Below, piece after piece: positions 35,687-44,331 of a stretch of DNA of 64,000 bases (positions within the stretch are counted from its first letter, which is position 1; each line of letters begins with the position of its first letter). This DNA is from Formosa agariphila KMM 3901 (GTDB lineage Bacteria > Bacteroidota > Bacteroidia > Flavobacteriales > Flavobacteriaceae), in the NCBI RefSeq assembly GCF_000723205.1, contig NZ_HG315671.1, positions 198,851 to 262,850 on the forward strand, read 5' to 3'. Under the pieces are notes generated by a model. That model searched no databases, was not told the DNA's origin, and saw nothing but the letters and a program-made list of their open reading frames with translations. A program made the translations under genes and the position numbers.

Positions 35687-36319
35687 TTATAAAATGTCTT
35701 TATTATTGGTCGCCCAGATAAACAAAGCATTATGTTTTCCTTGTAGTTTTAATTTGTTAACAATGTTGCTTCGGTGCTTGTCTATAGTGCGATAAGAGAC
35801 ATTTAGTATTTCCGAAATTTCTATACTTGTCTTGTTTTGAGAGATAAGTTTTATAATTTTTATTTCTGTTTTTGTTAGCTTATTTAAAGCTTTTAAATCT
35901 GTTTCTGTATCCGATTTTTCTAAATTAGGAACAATGTCCTGACTAAAATAAGGTGTATTGTTTCTTACGCTTTCAATACAATTTTCAATTTCTTCTACCG
36001 CAAATTCTTTTAAGATGTAGCCGTAAATATTTAATTCTTTAGCTTGTTCGTAGACATCTTGACACTTATCAAAAGTGATTAAAATTATTTTTGTTGAAAT
36101 CTCATTTTTTTTACAATCGTGGGCAATCTCTAAACCTGTTCTATGTGGCATTCTTATATCTAAAATGGCAATTTCAGGCTTAAGTTTAACAATTAAGTTA
36201 TATGCTGCTTGGCCGTCTGAAGCTTTTCCAACAATATTATAGTCTATAGAAGTTAGATAATTCGACATACCGGTAAGCATTAATGGGTGGTCGTCTGCTA
36301 TAACTATTGAAGATTTCAT
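35687..36319 (-). CDS. LuxR/NarL-type response regulator, orphan
   Basis: A 210-aa two-component regulator. The receiver domain (1-120) has acidic pocket Asp9-Asp10, phospho-acceptor Asp54 (AILDIRMP), Thr near 81 (LITFD) and Lys104 (ILKEF). The C-terminal LuxR helix-turn-helix is at about 146-203 (TKTEIKIIKLISQNKTSIEISE, NVSYRTIDKHRSNI). No histidine kinase gene is within this window, so the partner is encoded elsewhere. Target genes are unknown. It ends 19 bases upstream of a run of T and A without an obvious hairpin. Confidence 0.9.
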   Translation of the reverse strand: MKSSIVIADDHPLMLTGMSNYLTSIDYNIVGKASDGQAAYNLIVKLKPEIAILDIRMPHRTGLEIAHDCKKNEISTKIILITFDKCQDVYEQAKELNIYGYILKEFAVEEIENCIESVRNNTPYFSQDIVPNLEKSDTETDLKALNKLTKTEIKIIKLISQNKTSIEISEILNVSYRTIDKHRSNIVNKLKLQGKHNALFIWATNNKDIL

Positions 36320-36362
36320 GCTTAGAGAGTATAAATTAAGAGATTTTAAAGATACAAAAATC

Positions 36363-36815
36363 TTATTTTACTATATCCTTCTTCAAATAAAGATACTTCC
36401 GGTCGTAATCTATAATGCCTTTTCCTTTTTTAAGAATATCTGCACCTATAATTCCGTCTACGGGTTTAGAATTATGATTAATTAGAGCAGTATTAACATG
36501 AACCATATTAAAGAGAATTAGAGATAATTTATCTTTTTCCCATTTCCCAATTTTTATAATATTCTTTTTAGATAATTGAGTCACCATATCGGTAGCTCCA
36601 GCTCCAGCAGCCTTGATTTTAGAATCCTTGACTTTTAAATTAAAACGTTCTATAGCTTCAAAACCAACACAAGAACTAGAAGCACCAGTGTCTAAAATAA
36701 ACACTCCTTTTTTGCCATTAATTGTTGCTTTTATTTCAAAATGATTCGTTTTAGTTAGTTTTAGTTTAATTTTTACGTAATCTCTACCTAATAAAAATTC
36801 TTGGAGTGTAGTCAT
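36363..36815 (-). CDS. Retropepsin-like aspartic protease-fold protein
   Basis: A 150-aa single-domain protein of the clan AA (retropepsin) fold. The catalytic motif is DTGA at 42-45 in FILDTGASSSCVG, the flap region follows, and the second hydrophobic-glycine motif is GIIGADIL near 122. Such proteins act as homodimers, each giving one Asp. There is no signal peptide or membrane segment, so it is probably cytosolic. Substrate unknown. A -7 box TATCTTTG on the minus strand (36834-36841) lies back to back with the tatD promoter. Confidence 0.8.
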   Translation of the reverse strand: MTTLQEFLLGRDYVKIKLKLTKTNHFEIKATINGKKGVFILDTGASSSCVGFEAIERFNLKVKDSKIKAAGAGATDMVTQLSKKNIIKIGKWEKDKLSLILFNMVHVNTALINHNSKPVDGIIGADILKKGKGIIDYDRKYLYLKKDIVK

Positions 36816-36856
36816 CTAAAAAAATAATTTAAGCAAAGATAGTAATGTAAAACCAT

Positions 36857-36864
36857 TAATTTTG
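36857..36864 (+). promoter_or_regulatory. -7 box of tatD, near-leaderless
   Basis: TAATTTTG at 36857-36864 matches TAnnTTTG and ends four bases before the ATG at 36869, so the message would begin at or near the start codon. No clear TTTG is found 19-21 bases upstream. Confidence 0.5.
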
Positions 36865-36868
36865 CAGA

Positions 36869-37636
36869 ATGATTATTACAGACACACACACACATTTGTA
36901 TAGCGAAGCCTTTGATGAAGATAGACACGATATGATACATCGCGCCATCAATGCAGGAATCACTCGGTTTTTTATTCCCGCTATAGATTCTACGTATACA
37001 GAACGTATGCTTCAGTTAAAGCAAGATTTTCCTGAACACACTTTTTTAATGTCAGGTTTGCATCCAACACATGTAAAAGATAACTACAAAGAAGAACTTA
37101 GGCATGTAGAAGATGTACTTAGTCAGCATAAATATTATGCTATAGGCGAGATTGGAATCGATTTGTATTGGGATAAATCGACGTTAGGGATTCAGCAAGA
37201 TGCTTTCAGAAAACAAATTCAACTAGCAAAAACACATAAATTACCTATCGTTATTCATTGTAGAGAGGCGTTCGATGAGGTTTTCGAAATTTTAGAAGAA
37301 GAGAAAAGTGATGATTTATTCGGAATTTTTCATTGCTTCACAGGAAATTTAGAACACGCCCAATTAGCTATTTCTTATAATATGAAACTTGGAATTGGAG
37401 GCGTAGTGACATTTAAAAATGGTAAAATCGATAAATTTTTAGAAGAAATAGACTTAAAACATATTGTTTTAGAGACCGATTCACCTTATTTAGCACCAAC
37501 ACCACATCGTGGAAAACGAAACGAAAGTTTCTATATTTTAAGAGTAATAGAAAAACTAGCTGAAATTTATCAGATTTCAGAAGAAGAGATTGCAACTGTT
37601 ACCACTCAAAATTCTAAAGCCATTTTTGGTGTTTAA
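36869..37636 (+). CDS. TatD-family metal-dependent hydrolase
   Basis: A 255-aa TIM-barrel nuclease-like hydrolase. Metal ligands are visible: the HxH pair (His7, His9) in TDTHTHLYSEAF, Glu in AIGEIGIDLYWD near 92-103, His in IVIHCREAFDEVFE, His in FHCFTGNLEHA, and the late Asp in LETDSPYLAP. Family members are DNases with 3'-5' exonuclease activity or act in quality control. It precedes ansA by eight bases and is probably co-transcribed. Confidence 0.92.
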   Translation: MIITDTHTHLYSEAFDEDRHDMIHRAINAGITRFFIPAIDSTYTERMLQLKQDFPEHTFLMSGLHPTHVKDNYKEELRHVEDVLSQHKYYAIGEIGIDLYWDKSTLGIQQDAFRKQIQLAKTHKLPIVIHCREAFDEVFEILEEEKSDDLFGIFHCFTGNLEHAQLAISYNMKLGIGGVVTFKNGKIDKFLEEIDLKHIVLETDSPYLAPTPHRGKRNESFYILRVIEKLAEIYQISEEEIATVTTQNSKAIFGV

Positions 37637-37644
37637 AGCATATT

Positions 37645-38676
37645 ATGACGAAATCTAGACCAAACATTTTACTTATATACACGGGAGGAACCATTGGTAT
37701 GGTTAAAGATTTTGAAACAGGAGCCTTAAGAGCCTTCGATTTTAAAAATTTGTTAGATCGGATTCCAGAATTAAAGCAGTTGGATTGCGATATTGAAACC
37801 TTTTCGTTTGCAGAACCTATAGATTCTAGTAACATGAACCCGAAATATTGGGTAGAAATTGCTGAAATTATAGAGTCTAATTACGATGCTTTCGACGGTT
37901 TTGTAGTACTACATGGAAGCGATACAATGAGTTATACTGCATCAGCTTTAAGTTTTATGTTAGAACATTTAGCAAAACCAGTAGTTTTTACAGGATCTCA
38001 ATTACCAATCGGGGATTTGCGCACAGATGCCAAAGAAAATTTAATTACCTCTATTCATGTGGCGTCTTTACAACGTTATAATAAGCCCGTAATAAAGGAG
38101 GTTACCTTATATTTTGAATATAAATTATACCGAGCAAATCGTACAACTAAAATAAATGCCGAACATTTTGAAGCTTTTGCCTCTTTAAATTACCCCGATT
38201 TAGTTACCTCTGGTGTGCATTTAAAAGTGAATCACGATTATTTATTTAAGCCAAATCTTAAAAAAAGTTTTAAAGTTCATAAAGTTTTAGACGTCAATAT
38301 TGCCTTAATAAAGCTTTTTCCAGGTATTTCTGAAGGCGTTTTACAAAGTATTTTTAACACTCCTGGGCTAAAAGGAGTGGTTTTGGAAACATATGGCGCA
38401 GGAAATTGCACCACCGAACAGTGGTTTTTTGATATTTTAAAAGCTGCAATTTCAAAAGGAATTCACATTGTAAATATTACTCAATGTTCGGGTGGAAGTG
38501 TGCTTATGGGGCAATATCAAACTAGTGAACAGCTAAAGAAAATGGGTGTTATTTCTGGAAAAGACATCACATCGGAGGCTGCAATATGTAAATTGATGTA
38601 TTTACTTGGACAGAATGTTTCTGCTAAAGTATTCAAAACCATCTATGAAACATCTTTAAGAGGAGAAATGGCTTAA
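37645..38676 (+). CDS. ansA: Type I L-asparaginase
   Basis: A cytosolic-type asparaginase (343 aa) hydrolysing asparagine to aspartate and ammonia. The nucleophile motif TGGTIGM is at about 13-19, the second Thr motif is VLHGSDTMSYTASAL near 89-103, and FTGSQLPIGDLRTDAKEN follows. There is no signal peptide, unlike periplasmic type II enzymes. It is the second gene of the tatD-ansA pair; the tRNA-Ser gene follows about 70 bases later. Confidence 0.93.
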   Translation: MTKSRPNILLIYTGGTIGMVKDFETGALRAFDFKNLLDRIPELKQLDCDIETFSFAEPIDSSNMNPKYWVEIAEIIESNYDAFDGFVVLHGSDTMSYTASALSFMLEHLAKPVVFTGSQLPIGDLRTDAKENLITSIHVASLQRYNKPVIKEVTLYFEYKLYRANRTTKINAEHFEAFASLNYPDLVTSGVHLKVNHDYLFKPNLKKSFKVHKVLDVNIALIKLFPGISEGVLQSIFNTPGLKGVVLETYGAGNCTTEQWFFDILKAAISKGIHIVNITQCSGGSVLMGQYQTSEQLKKMGVISGKDITSEAAICKLMYLLGQNVSAKVFKTIYETSLRGEMA

Positions 38677-38749
38677 AATTAACTGATAAAACTTTCCTGT
38701 CTAAAAGATTTTTTGTTATTTGCCATACGTTAATTAAAATACAAATTAT

Positions 38750-38837
38750 AGAGAGGTGGCCGAGTGGTCGAAGGCGCACGCCTGGAAAGTGTGTATACGC
38801 CAAAAGCGTATCGAGGGTTCGAATCCCTTCCTCTCTG
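38750..38837 (+). tRNA. tRNA-Ser (anticodon GGA)
   Basis: An 88-base tRNA with a seven-base acceptor stem (AGAGAGG at 38750-38756 with CCTCTCT at 38830-38836) and discriminator G. The D-arm begins GGCCGAGTGG and the anticodon loop is CTGGAAA with anticodon GGA, reading UCC/UCU. The long variable arm of class II tRNAs (TACGC…GCGTA) is followed by the T-loop GGTTCGAATCC. The 3' CCA is not encoded. Confidence 0.97.
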
Positions 38838-38925
38838 CAGATAAATCTGATAGCATTTTTTGTTTTTTAATTACAATTTTTTTATATCTTTAACACTTTA
38901 ACTAATAAAATTAAGATCAAGAACA

Positions 38926-39699
38926 ATGAAAAGATTATTTTCTATCCTAGCCATTACACTTATGGTGGCATTCGGAACTGTTAATGCAACTACAACTAGC
39001 GCTGCTGCTGTAGCAACTACCGTAGTTTCTTCAATTCAAGATGATGCAGCCGCAACTGCAACTGAAGATTTAGGTTTTCACCAAGAATTAAAAAAACGTT
39101 TCATCGAAGGTGGAGCAGGATTCATGGGAATCGTACTATTATGTTTAATTCTAGGTTTAGCAATCGCTATTGAGAGAATTATCTTTTTAAATTTATCTTC
39201 AACAAACACTAAAAAATTAACTCAAAAAGTAGAAGACGCATTACAATCAGGTGGTGTTGAAGCTGCTAAGGAAGTTTGTAGAAATACAAAAGGACCTGTT
39301 GCTTCTATATTCTACCAAGGATTGGACAGAACTGACGAAGGTTTAGAAGCTGCTGAAAAAGCGGTTGTTGCTTACGGAGGTGTTCAAATGGGTCAATTAG
39401 AGAAAAACGTATCTTGGATATCATTATTTATCGCCTTAGCTCCGATGTTAGGATTCATGGGAACGGTAATTGGTATGATTGCTGCCTTCGATAAAATTGA
39501 AGCAGCTGGAGATATGCAACCATCACTTGTAGCAGGGGGTATTAAAGTAGCCTTATTAACAACTGTATTCGGTTTAATTGTTGCGATTATTCTTCAAATC
39601 TTTTACAATTACATTATTGCTAAAATTGATAGTATCGTTAACGATATGGAAGATGCTTCAATTACACTAATGGACTTGTTAATCAGACACAAGAAGTAA
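38926..39699 (+). CDS. exbB: ExbB/TolQ/MotA-family proton channel protein
   Basis: A 257-aa inner-membrane protein that, with ExbD, uses the proton motive force to drive TonB. It has a signal-like first hydrophobic segment (residues 1-20), a second at about 70-90 (FMGIVLLCLILGLAIAIERI), and two near 160-185 and 203-228 (GFMGTVIGMIAAFDKIEAAG, VFGLIVAIILQIFYNYI). These contain the conserved Gly-Thr-Val-x-Gly-Met motif. The promoter elements are TTG 38860-38862 and TATCTTTA 38885-38892, spaced 22. It heads a four-gene operon with gaps of 21, 6 and 16 bases. Confidence 0.9.
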   Translation: MKRLFSILAITLMVAFGTVNATTTSAAAVATTVVSSIQDDAAATATEDLGFHQELKKRFIEGGAGFMGIVLLCLILGLAIAIERIIFLNLSSTNTKKLTQKVEDALQSGGVEAAKEVCRNTKGPVASIFYQGLDRTDEGLEAAEKAVVAYGGVQMGQLEKNVSWISLFIALAPMLGFMGTVIGMIAAFDKIEAAGDMQPSLVAGGIKVALLTTVFGLIVAIILQIFYNYIIAKIDSIVNDMEDASITLMDLLIRHKK

Positions 39700-39720
39700 T
39701 AATCTAAAACACATTAAACG

Positions 39721-40137
39721 ATGAGTTTACATAAAATAATAACAATACTTGTTGGTATACTATCAGTGATAGGAATAATTTTCGGTTTGATGATTATTTC
39801 TGGAAGTGAGACTATGATAGACAACATGCTTTTTGTTACTTATGCAGTTCTTGCCCTAATAATAGCTTTAGTTCTAATATTTGTGGTAAAAGGATTGTTT
39901 GAAGGTGACATTAAAAAAACCTTAATATCTGTAGGAGCGTTTGTAGCGATTTTATTTATTGCTTATGCAATGTCTTCAGGAACAGATTTAGATTTAACAC
40001 CATTTAATAATAAAGGGATGGACGTTACAGAAGCAACATCTAAGTATGTTGGAGCTGGATTATATGCCTTTTATTTCTTAGCTGCTATCGCTATATTATC
40101 TATGGTGTATGCAAATGTTAAAAAATTAATAAACTAA
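39721..40137 (+). CDS. Four-helix membrane protein of the ExbBD operon
   Basis: A 138-aa protein with four hydrophobic segments (about 5-25, 38-60, 69-88, 115-134) and short loops. It is not a recognised enzyme. A similar small membrane gene sits between exbB and exbD in other flavobacteria as far as I recall, which suggests an accessory role in the complex. It lies 21 bases after exbB and six bases before exbD. Confidence 0.75.
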   Translation: MSLHKIITILVGILSVIGIIFGLMIISGSETMIDNMLFVTYAVLALIIALVLIFVVKGLFEGDIKKTLISVGAFVAILFIAYAMSSGTDLDLTPFNNKGMDVTEATSKYVGAGLYAFYFLAAIAILSMVYANVKKLIN

Positions 40138-40143
40138 GTAATT

Positions 40144-40782
40144 ATGGCAAAAAGATCAGCACCAGAAGTTAATGCAGGCTCTATGGCTGACATCGCTTTC
40201 TTACTTTTAATATTTTTCTTAGTAACTACAACTATTGAAACCGATTCAGGTTTAAGTAGAAAACTTCCACCTTTGGACGATACAGAACAAGAAGATGTAA
40301 TCATTAAGGAGAAGAATATTTTCCAATTAACAGTAAACAAAAATAACGACTTATTATTGGCTACTGGAGGAGAGGAAAAAGTTATTGAAATTAAAGATTT
40401 GCGTACAGCTGCCGTTAACTTTCTAGATAATGGTGGAGGAGTTGGAAAAGATGCTTGTAAAAATTGTCAAGGAAGTAAAAACCCTAGTTCATCAGACAAT
40501 TTTGATAAAGCGATTATCTCTTTGCAAAATGATAGAGCAACAAAATATGATGTGTACATTGCTGTACAGAATGAAATATTAGCTGCTTATAATCAATTAA
40601 GAAATAGAGAGTTTAAAAAAGCTTATCCTAATCTTGATATGAATTTTGTTGAAGCAGATAGAAAATATTCTGACCCAAGAACGTCATCTTCAGAAAAGGA
40701 AAGCTTAAAAGAAAAGTTAGAGAGCATTAAAATAATGGTTCCTCAAAAGTTTTCTGAAGCAGAGCCAAAAAAGTCTAATTAG
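40144..40782 (+). CDS. exbD: ExbD/TolR-family protein with periplasmic CxxC insert
   Basis: A 212-aa biopolymer transport protein. One N-terminal membrane helix (about 14-33, MADIAFLLLIFFLVTTTIETD) carries the essential Asp16 of the family. The periplasmic domain is longer than the usual ~140 aa. It includes an insert near residues 98-118 with DACKNCQGSKNPSSSDN, giving a CxxC pair that could form a disulfide. The tail is charged. It is the third gene of the operon, followed by a second exbD after 16 bases. Confidence 0.9.
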   Translation: MAKRSAPEVNAGSMADIAFLLLIFFLVTTTIETDSGLSRKLPPLDDTEQEDVIIKEKNIFQLTVNKNNDLLLATGGEEKVIEIKDLRTAAVNFLDNGGGVGKDACKNCQGSKNPSSSDNFDKAIISLQNDRATKYDVYIAVQNEILAAYNQLRNREFKKAYPNLDMNFVEADRKYSDPRTSSSEKESLKEKLESIKIMVPQKFSEAEPKKSN

Positions 40783-40798
40783 ATAAACACAAAAATTT

Positions 40799-41284
40799 AT
40801 GTCTAAATTTAAAAAGAAAAAAGGAGGAGATTTACCTGCAATATCTACCGCATCATTACCAGATATTGTATTTATGTTATTATTCTTCTTTATGGTGGCT
40901 ACTGTAATGAGACAAAATACTCTAATGATTGAAAATAAATTACCTGCTGCAGATCAAGTTGAAAAGCTTGATAAAAAAGATTTGGTAATGTATATCTATG
41001 CAGGGAAACCTAGCGAGAGATTTCAAAGTCAATTTGGTACAGAGTCTAGAATTCAATTAAATGATAAATTCGCGGATGTTTCTGAAATTGCATCATTTAT
41101 TGCATCAGAAAGAGCATCTAAACGTGAAGAATTAGTACCATTTTTAACAACTGCTTTAAAAGTAGATAGTAAAGCCAATATGGGATTAGTATCAGACATA
41201 AAGCAAGAGTTACGTAAAGTAAATGCGCTAAAAATAAATTATACAACTAGAAAGGGTGATGCACTATCTGGTTTAAATAACTAA
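40799..41284 (+). CDS. exbD: ExbD/TolR-family protein (second copy)
   Basis: A 161-aa biopolymer transport protein with a basic N-terminus (MSKFKKKKGGDLPAISTASL). One membrane helix at about 22-40 (PDIVFMLLFFFMVATVMRQN) carries the conserved Asp, and a short periplasmic domain follows. Two unlike ExbD copies after ExbB are common in Bacteroidota. They may form a mixed dimer inside the ExbB pentamer. The operon ends at the hairpin at 41309. Confidence 0.9.
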   Translation: MSKFKKKKGGDLPAISTASLPDIVFMLLFFFMVATVMRQNTLMIENKLPAADQVEKLDKKDLVMYIYAGKPSERFQSQFGTESRIQLNDKFADVSEIASFIASERASKREELVPFLTTALKVDSKANMGLVSDIKQELRKVNALKINYTTRKGDALSGLNN

Positions 41285-41308
41285 ATTACTCTTAATTTTA
41301 TATTATTT

Positions 41309-41340
41309 AAAGGTGTTTTGATTTATCAAAACACCTTTTT
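41309..41340 (+). terminator. Terminator of the ExbBD operon
   Basis: AAAGGTGTTTTGAT (41309-41322) pairs with ATCAAAACACCTTT (41325-41338), with the innermost pairs opening to form the loop, and a run of T follows. It lies 25 bases after the second exbD stop codon. Confidence 0.85.
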
Positions 41341-41389
41341 TTGTATTTCATTCTCAATAGTTTTATATTAAATTTAGCTAGCTCGTATT

Positions 41390-42121
41390 ATGAAAAATTA
41401 TTCTATACTTATTTTAATATTATCCCTTTGGATTCCTAATTTCAGTTTTTCTCAGGCCGAAATTAAGAACGATTTGAATTTGCCTGACCAAGCTATAGAT
41501 TCATTATACAAAGAGGACCAATTCTATGTAGGTATTAATTATAATATATTAGTAAATAGGCCCTCAGGTGTTAGCCAATCGGGATTCTCTATTGGTGTTC
41601 AAGGTGGGTTTATAAAGGATATGCCGTTAAATAAGCAACGTAATATTGCTATTGGTATTGGTATAGGGTATTCTTATAATTCGTACAATCAGAATCTTGG
41701 AATTATTAAAGACGATAGTGGTAACACCAATTATTTTGTGCTCGACGATACGTTTGAATATGACTATTCTAAAAATAATTTTTATCAGCATGTGGTAGAG
41801 TTGCCAATAGAATTTAGATGGCGAACTTCTACACCTGAGAGTTATCGATTTTGGCGTGTTTATACCGGTTTTAAATTAGGTTATGCATTTTCTGATATTT
41901 GTAATTTTCAAGGTGAACCAGGTAAGTTACGATATACAAATATTGATGGCTTCAATGATTTACAATATGGCTTAACGTTGAGTGTGGGGTATAATACTTG
42001 GAATTTTTATGTCTATTATGCTTTAAATCCTATTTTTAAAGATGATGTAAAAACCTATATTAAACAGGAACACATAGATATGAGTGTTATTAAATTGGGA
42101 TTGATATTTTATTTATTATAA
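41390..42121 (+). CDS. PorT-family outer-membrane beta-barrel protein
   Basis: A 243-aa protein with a signal peptide (MKNYSILILILSLWIPNFSFSQ) and a barrel of eight or so amphipathic strands (NIAIGIGIGYSYNSYN, HVVELPIEFRWR, YTGFKLGYAF, LSVGYNTWNFYVYYALNP, VIKLGLIFYLL). In Bacteroidota this family includes PorT, needed for T9SS function and gliding, and such a gene often follows the ExbBD operon as far as I recall. The specific PorT role is inferred from family and context. Its last six bases overlap the 3' end of the convergent 42116 gene. Confidence 0.72.
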   Translation: MKNYSILILILSLWIPNFSFSQAEIKNDLNLPDQAIDSLYKEDQFYVGINYNILVNRPSGVSQSGFSIGVQGGFIKDMPLNKQRNIAIGIGIGYSYNSYNQNLGIIKDDSGNTNYFVLDDTFEYDYSKNNFYQHVVELPIEFRWRTSTPESYRFWRVYTGFKLGYAFSDICNFQGEPGKLRYTNIDGFNDLQYGLTLSVGYNTWNFYVYYALNPIFKDDVKTYIKQEHIDMSVIKLGLIFYLL

Positions 42122-42712
42122 CCAGTATGGAATAAGCATAAGTTGGGGTAGAATACCAATAGCACTCCCAATTATTAATTCTACAGCGGTATGTGCTTTT
42201 AAACTTAATCTAGACGTTGCTATAGCTCCCATTAAAAAGATGACTAATGCTATACTCCCTAGTATATTTATGCTAAAATGAATGCTAAGCGCAATAAAAA
42301 ACATAAAGATACCCGAAATAGCCATCATGTGTATACTTACTTTAAAATTAAGCATATTGAGTATTACGCAAGTTAAAACTGTACCTAGCATACCTACGAA
42401 AAAATAATACAATTCAATAAAATCGAAAGGGGTTAATACCCGTTTTATTATAATTAGAATTATGGTAGCAAACACTAATAATGGTGTGATTCGCTCTTTC
42501 GTTGTCCTCAATTCTATAGATTCTATTTTACCAATAGTTTTAAGAAGTAAGTTAACTAACAGTGGAAGTAATATAGTCAGTATGATAATTGATACTAACT
42601 TACTTTGTATAACGTGCAGAGGTATAAATCGTGGTGATTTAGAAAAGTAAAATAGCACTCCTACTAATGGCATGAATAGCGGATGGAAAATATAGGAAAT
42701 GCTTTTTTGCAT
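42116..42712 (-). CDS. Six-helix membrane protein, possibly PAP2-like
   Basis: A 198-aa integral membrane protein with about six hydrophobic segments. Near the C-terminus TSRLSLKAHTAVELIIGSAIGI recalls the histidine motif of PAP2 phosphatases (SRxxxxxHTxxEV), but the other PAP2 motifs (KxxxxxxRP and PSGH) are not evident. It is therefore either a divergent PAP2 relative or an unrelated membrane protein. It converges with the PorT-family gene with a six-base overlap and lies downstream of rpoN on the same strand (67 bases). Confidence 0.6.
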   Translation of the reverse strand: MQKSISYIFHPLFMPLVGVLFYFSKSPRFIPLHVIQSKLVSIIILTILLPLLVNLLLKTIGKIESIELRTTKERITPLLVFATIILIIIKRVLTPFDFIELYYFFVGMLGTVLTCVILNMLNFKVSIHMMAISGIFMFFIALSIHFSINILGSIALVIFLMGAIATSRLSLKAHTAVELIIGSAIGILPQLMLIPYWL

Positions 42713-42779
42713 ATTGATATTTACATTGAGTAACGAATTAAAATATGTAAGTGATAGGTAATTTAAGTAAAATTATAAC

Positions 42780-44243
42780 CTAAATTTTCTTTCGTAATCG
42801 AGCAACAGGTACGTCTAACTGTTCTCTATATTTTGCCACTGTTCTTCTAGCAATAGGATACCCTTTTTCTTTAAGTATGCCAGCTAGGTTTTCATCGGTT
42901 AGCGGTTTTCGTTTATCCTCTTCGTCGATAACAGTTCCTAATATCATTTTAATTTCACGAGTAGAAACGTCTTCCCCTTGGTCGTTTTTCATAGATTCAG
43001 AGAAGAATTCCTTGATTAACTTTGTCCCGTAAGGTGTATCTACATATTTACTATTTGCAACTCTAGAAACGGTTGAAACGTCCATATTAATCTCGTCGGC
43101 AATATCTTTTAATATCATCGGTTTAAGATTACGCTCATCTCCAGTGAGGAAATATTCTTTTTGATAGTGCATAATTGCACTCATGGTTACAAACAAGGTT
43201 TGTTGGCGCTGCTTAATAGCTTCAATAAACCATTTAGCGGCATCTAGTTTTTGTTTTATAAAGGATACTGCATCTTTTTGCGACTTAGACTTTTCGGTAG
43301 TGTCCTTGTAGCCTTTAAGCATGTCGTTATATTCTCTAGATACATGAAGCTCTGGTGCATTTCTTCCGTTTAGCGTTAATTCTAACTCACCATCTGTAAT
43401 ACGAATTGCAAAATCTGGCACAACATGTTCTACAATACGATTATTTCCAGAATATGATCCACCTGGTTTCGGATTTAAACGTTCAATTTCTTCGATAGCG
43501 TCTTTAAGTTGATCTTCACTCACATCAAATTTTTGCATTAATTTTTTATAATGCTTTTTTGTGAATTGATCAAAGGCATCGTCTATAATCTGACAGGCTA
43601 GAACAATATCTGCAAATTTTTCTTTTCTATGTAATTGAATACTTAAACACTCTTGAAGGTCTCTTGCTCCAACACCTGCAGGATCTAATTGATGTACAAT
43701 ATTAAACACTTTATTAATGGTCTCTTCTGATGTATACACGTTTTGTGTAAATGCTAAATCGTCCATAATGTCTGGTGTCGATCGGCGTATGTATCCGCTT
43801 TCATCTACACTACCAACTAAAAATTCAGCAATATCGCGCTCTTCATCAGTTAAACGGAAGGTGTTTAATTGAGAAATTAAGTGTTGTGTAAACGAGGTTC
43901 CTGCAGCATAAGGCATGGTTTTTTCTTCTTCGTCTCCACTATAATTATTAGATTGAGTTCTGTAATCTGGAATTTCGTCATCACTTAAATATTCATCAAC
44001 ATTAATGTCTTCCGAATTTATAGTTTCCGAGTCTTCATTAAACTCATCATTACTGTTATCAAAATCATCATCAAATTCACTTATAGGTTCTTCTTTCCCG
44101 CTATCTAACGCTGGATTTTCTTCTAATTCTTGCTTCAAGCGTTGCTCAAAAGCTTGCGTCGGCAACTGTATCAATTTCATTAATTGAATTTGTTGCGGCG
44201 ATAACTTCTGCGATAGTTTAAATTGTAAATTTTGCTTTAGCAT
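42780..44243 (-). CDS. rpoN: RNA polymerase sigma-54 factor
   Basis: A 487-aa alternative sigma factor that needs an AAA+ activator. The N-terminal activator-interacting region (QKLSPQQIQLMKLIQLPTQ) is present. An acidic stretch follows (about 45-110), then the core-binding domain (RLTDEERDIAEFLVGSVDESG, QLDPAGVGARDLQECL). The helix-turn-helix and the C-terminal RpoN box ARRTVAKYRE are intact. No sigma-54-dependent activator is encoded in this window. It is upstream of the 42116 membrane protein and downstream of the asnS terminator. Confidence 0.96.
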   Translation of the reverse strand: MLKQNLQFKLSQKLSPQQIQLMKLIQLPTQAFEQRLKQELEENPALDSGKEEPISEFDDDFDNSNDEFNEDSETINSEDINVDEYLSDDEIPDYRTQSNNYSGDEEEKTMPYAAGTSFTQHLISQLNTFRLTDEERDIAEFLVGSVDESGYIRRSTPDIMDDLAFTQNVYTSEETINKVFNIVHQLDPAGVGARDLQECLSIQLHRKEKFADIVLACQIIDDAFDQFTKKHYKKLMQKFDVSEDQLKDAIEEIERLNPKPGGSYSGNNRIVEHVVPDFAIRITDGELELTLNGRNAPELHVSREYNDMLKGYKDTTEKSKSQKDAVSFIKQKLDAAKWFIEAIKQRQQTLFVTMSAIMHYQKEYFLTGDERNLKPMILKDIADEINMDVSTVSRVANSKYVDTPYGTKLIKEFFSESMKNDQGEDVSTREIKMILGTVIDEEDKRKPLTDENLAGILKEKGYPIARRTVAKYREQLDVPVARLRKKI

Positions 44244-44275
44244 AAAATGTAATGGCGATTAAACATAAAAATAAA

Positions 44276-44314
44276 AAAAACAATCTACATACAAGGCGTA
44301 CGTAGATTGTTTTT
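44276..44314 (-). terminator. asnS terminator
   Basis: CAATCTAC (44281-44288) pairs with GTAGATTG (44302-44309). The stem is extended by flanking A and T runs, and on the minus strand it ends in a U-tract. It lies between asnS and rpoN. Confidence 0.8.
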
Positions 44315-44331
44315 ATGAGTAATTTATGAGA

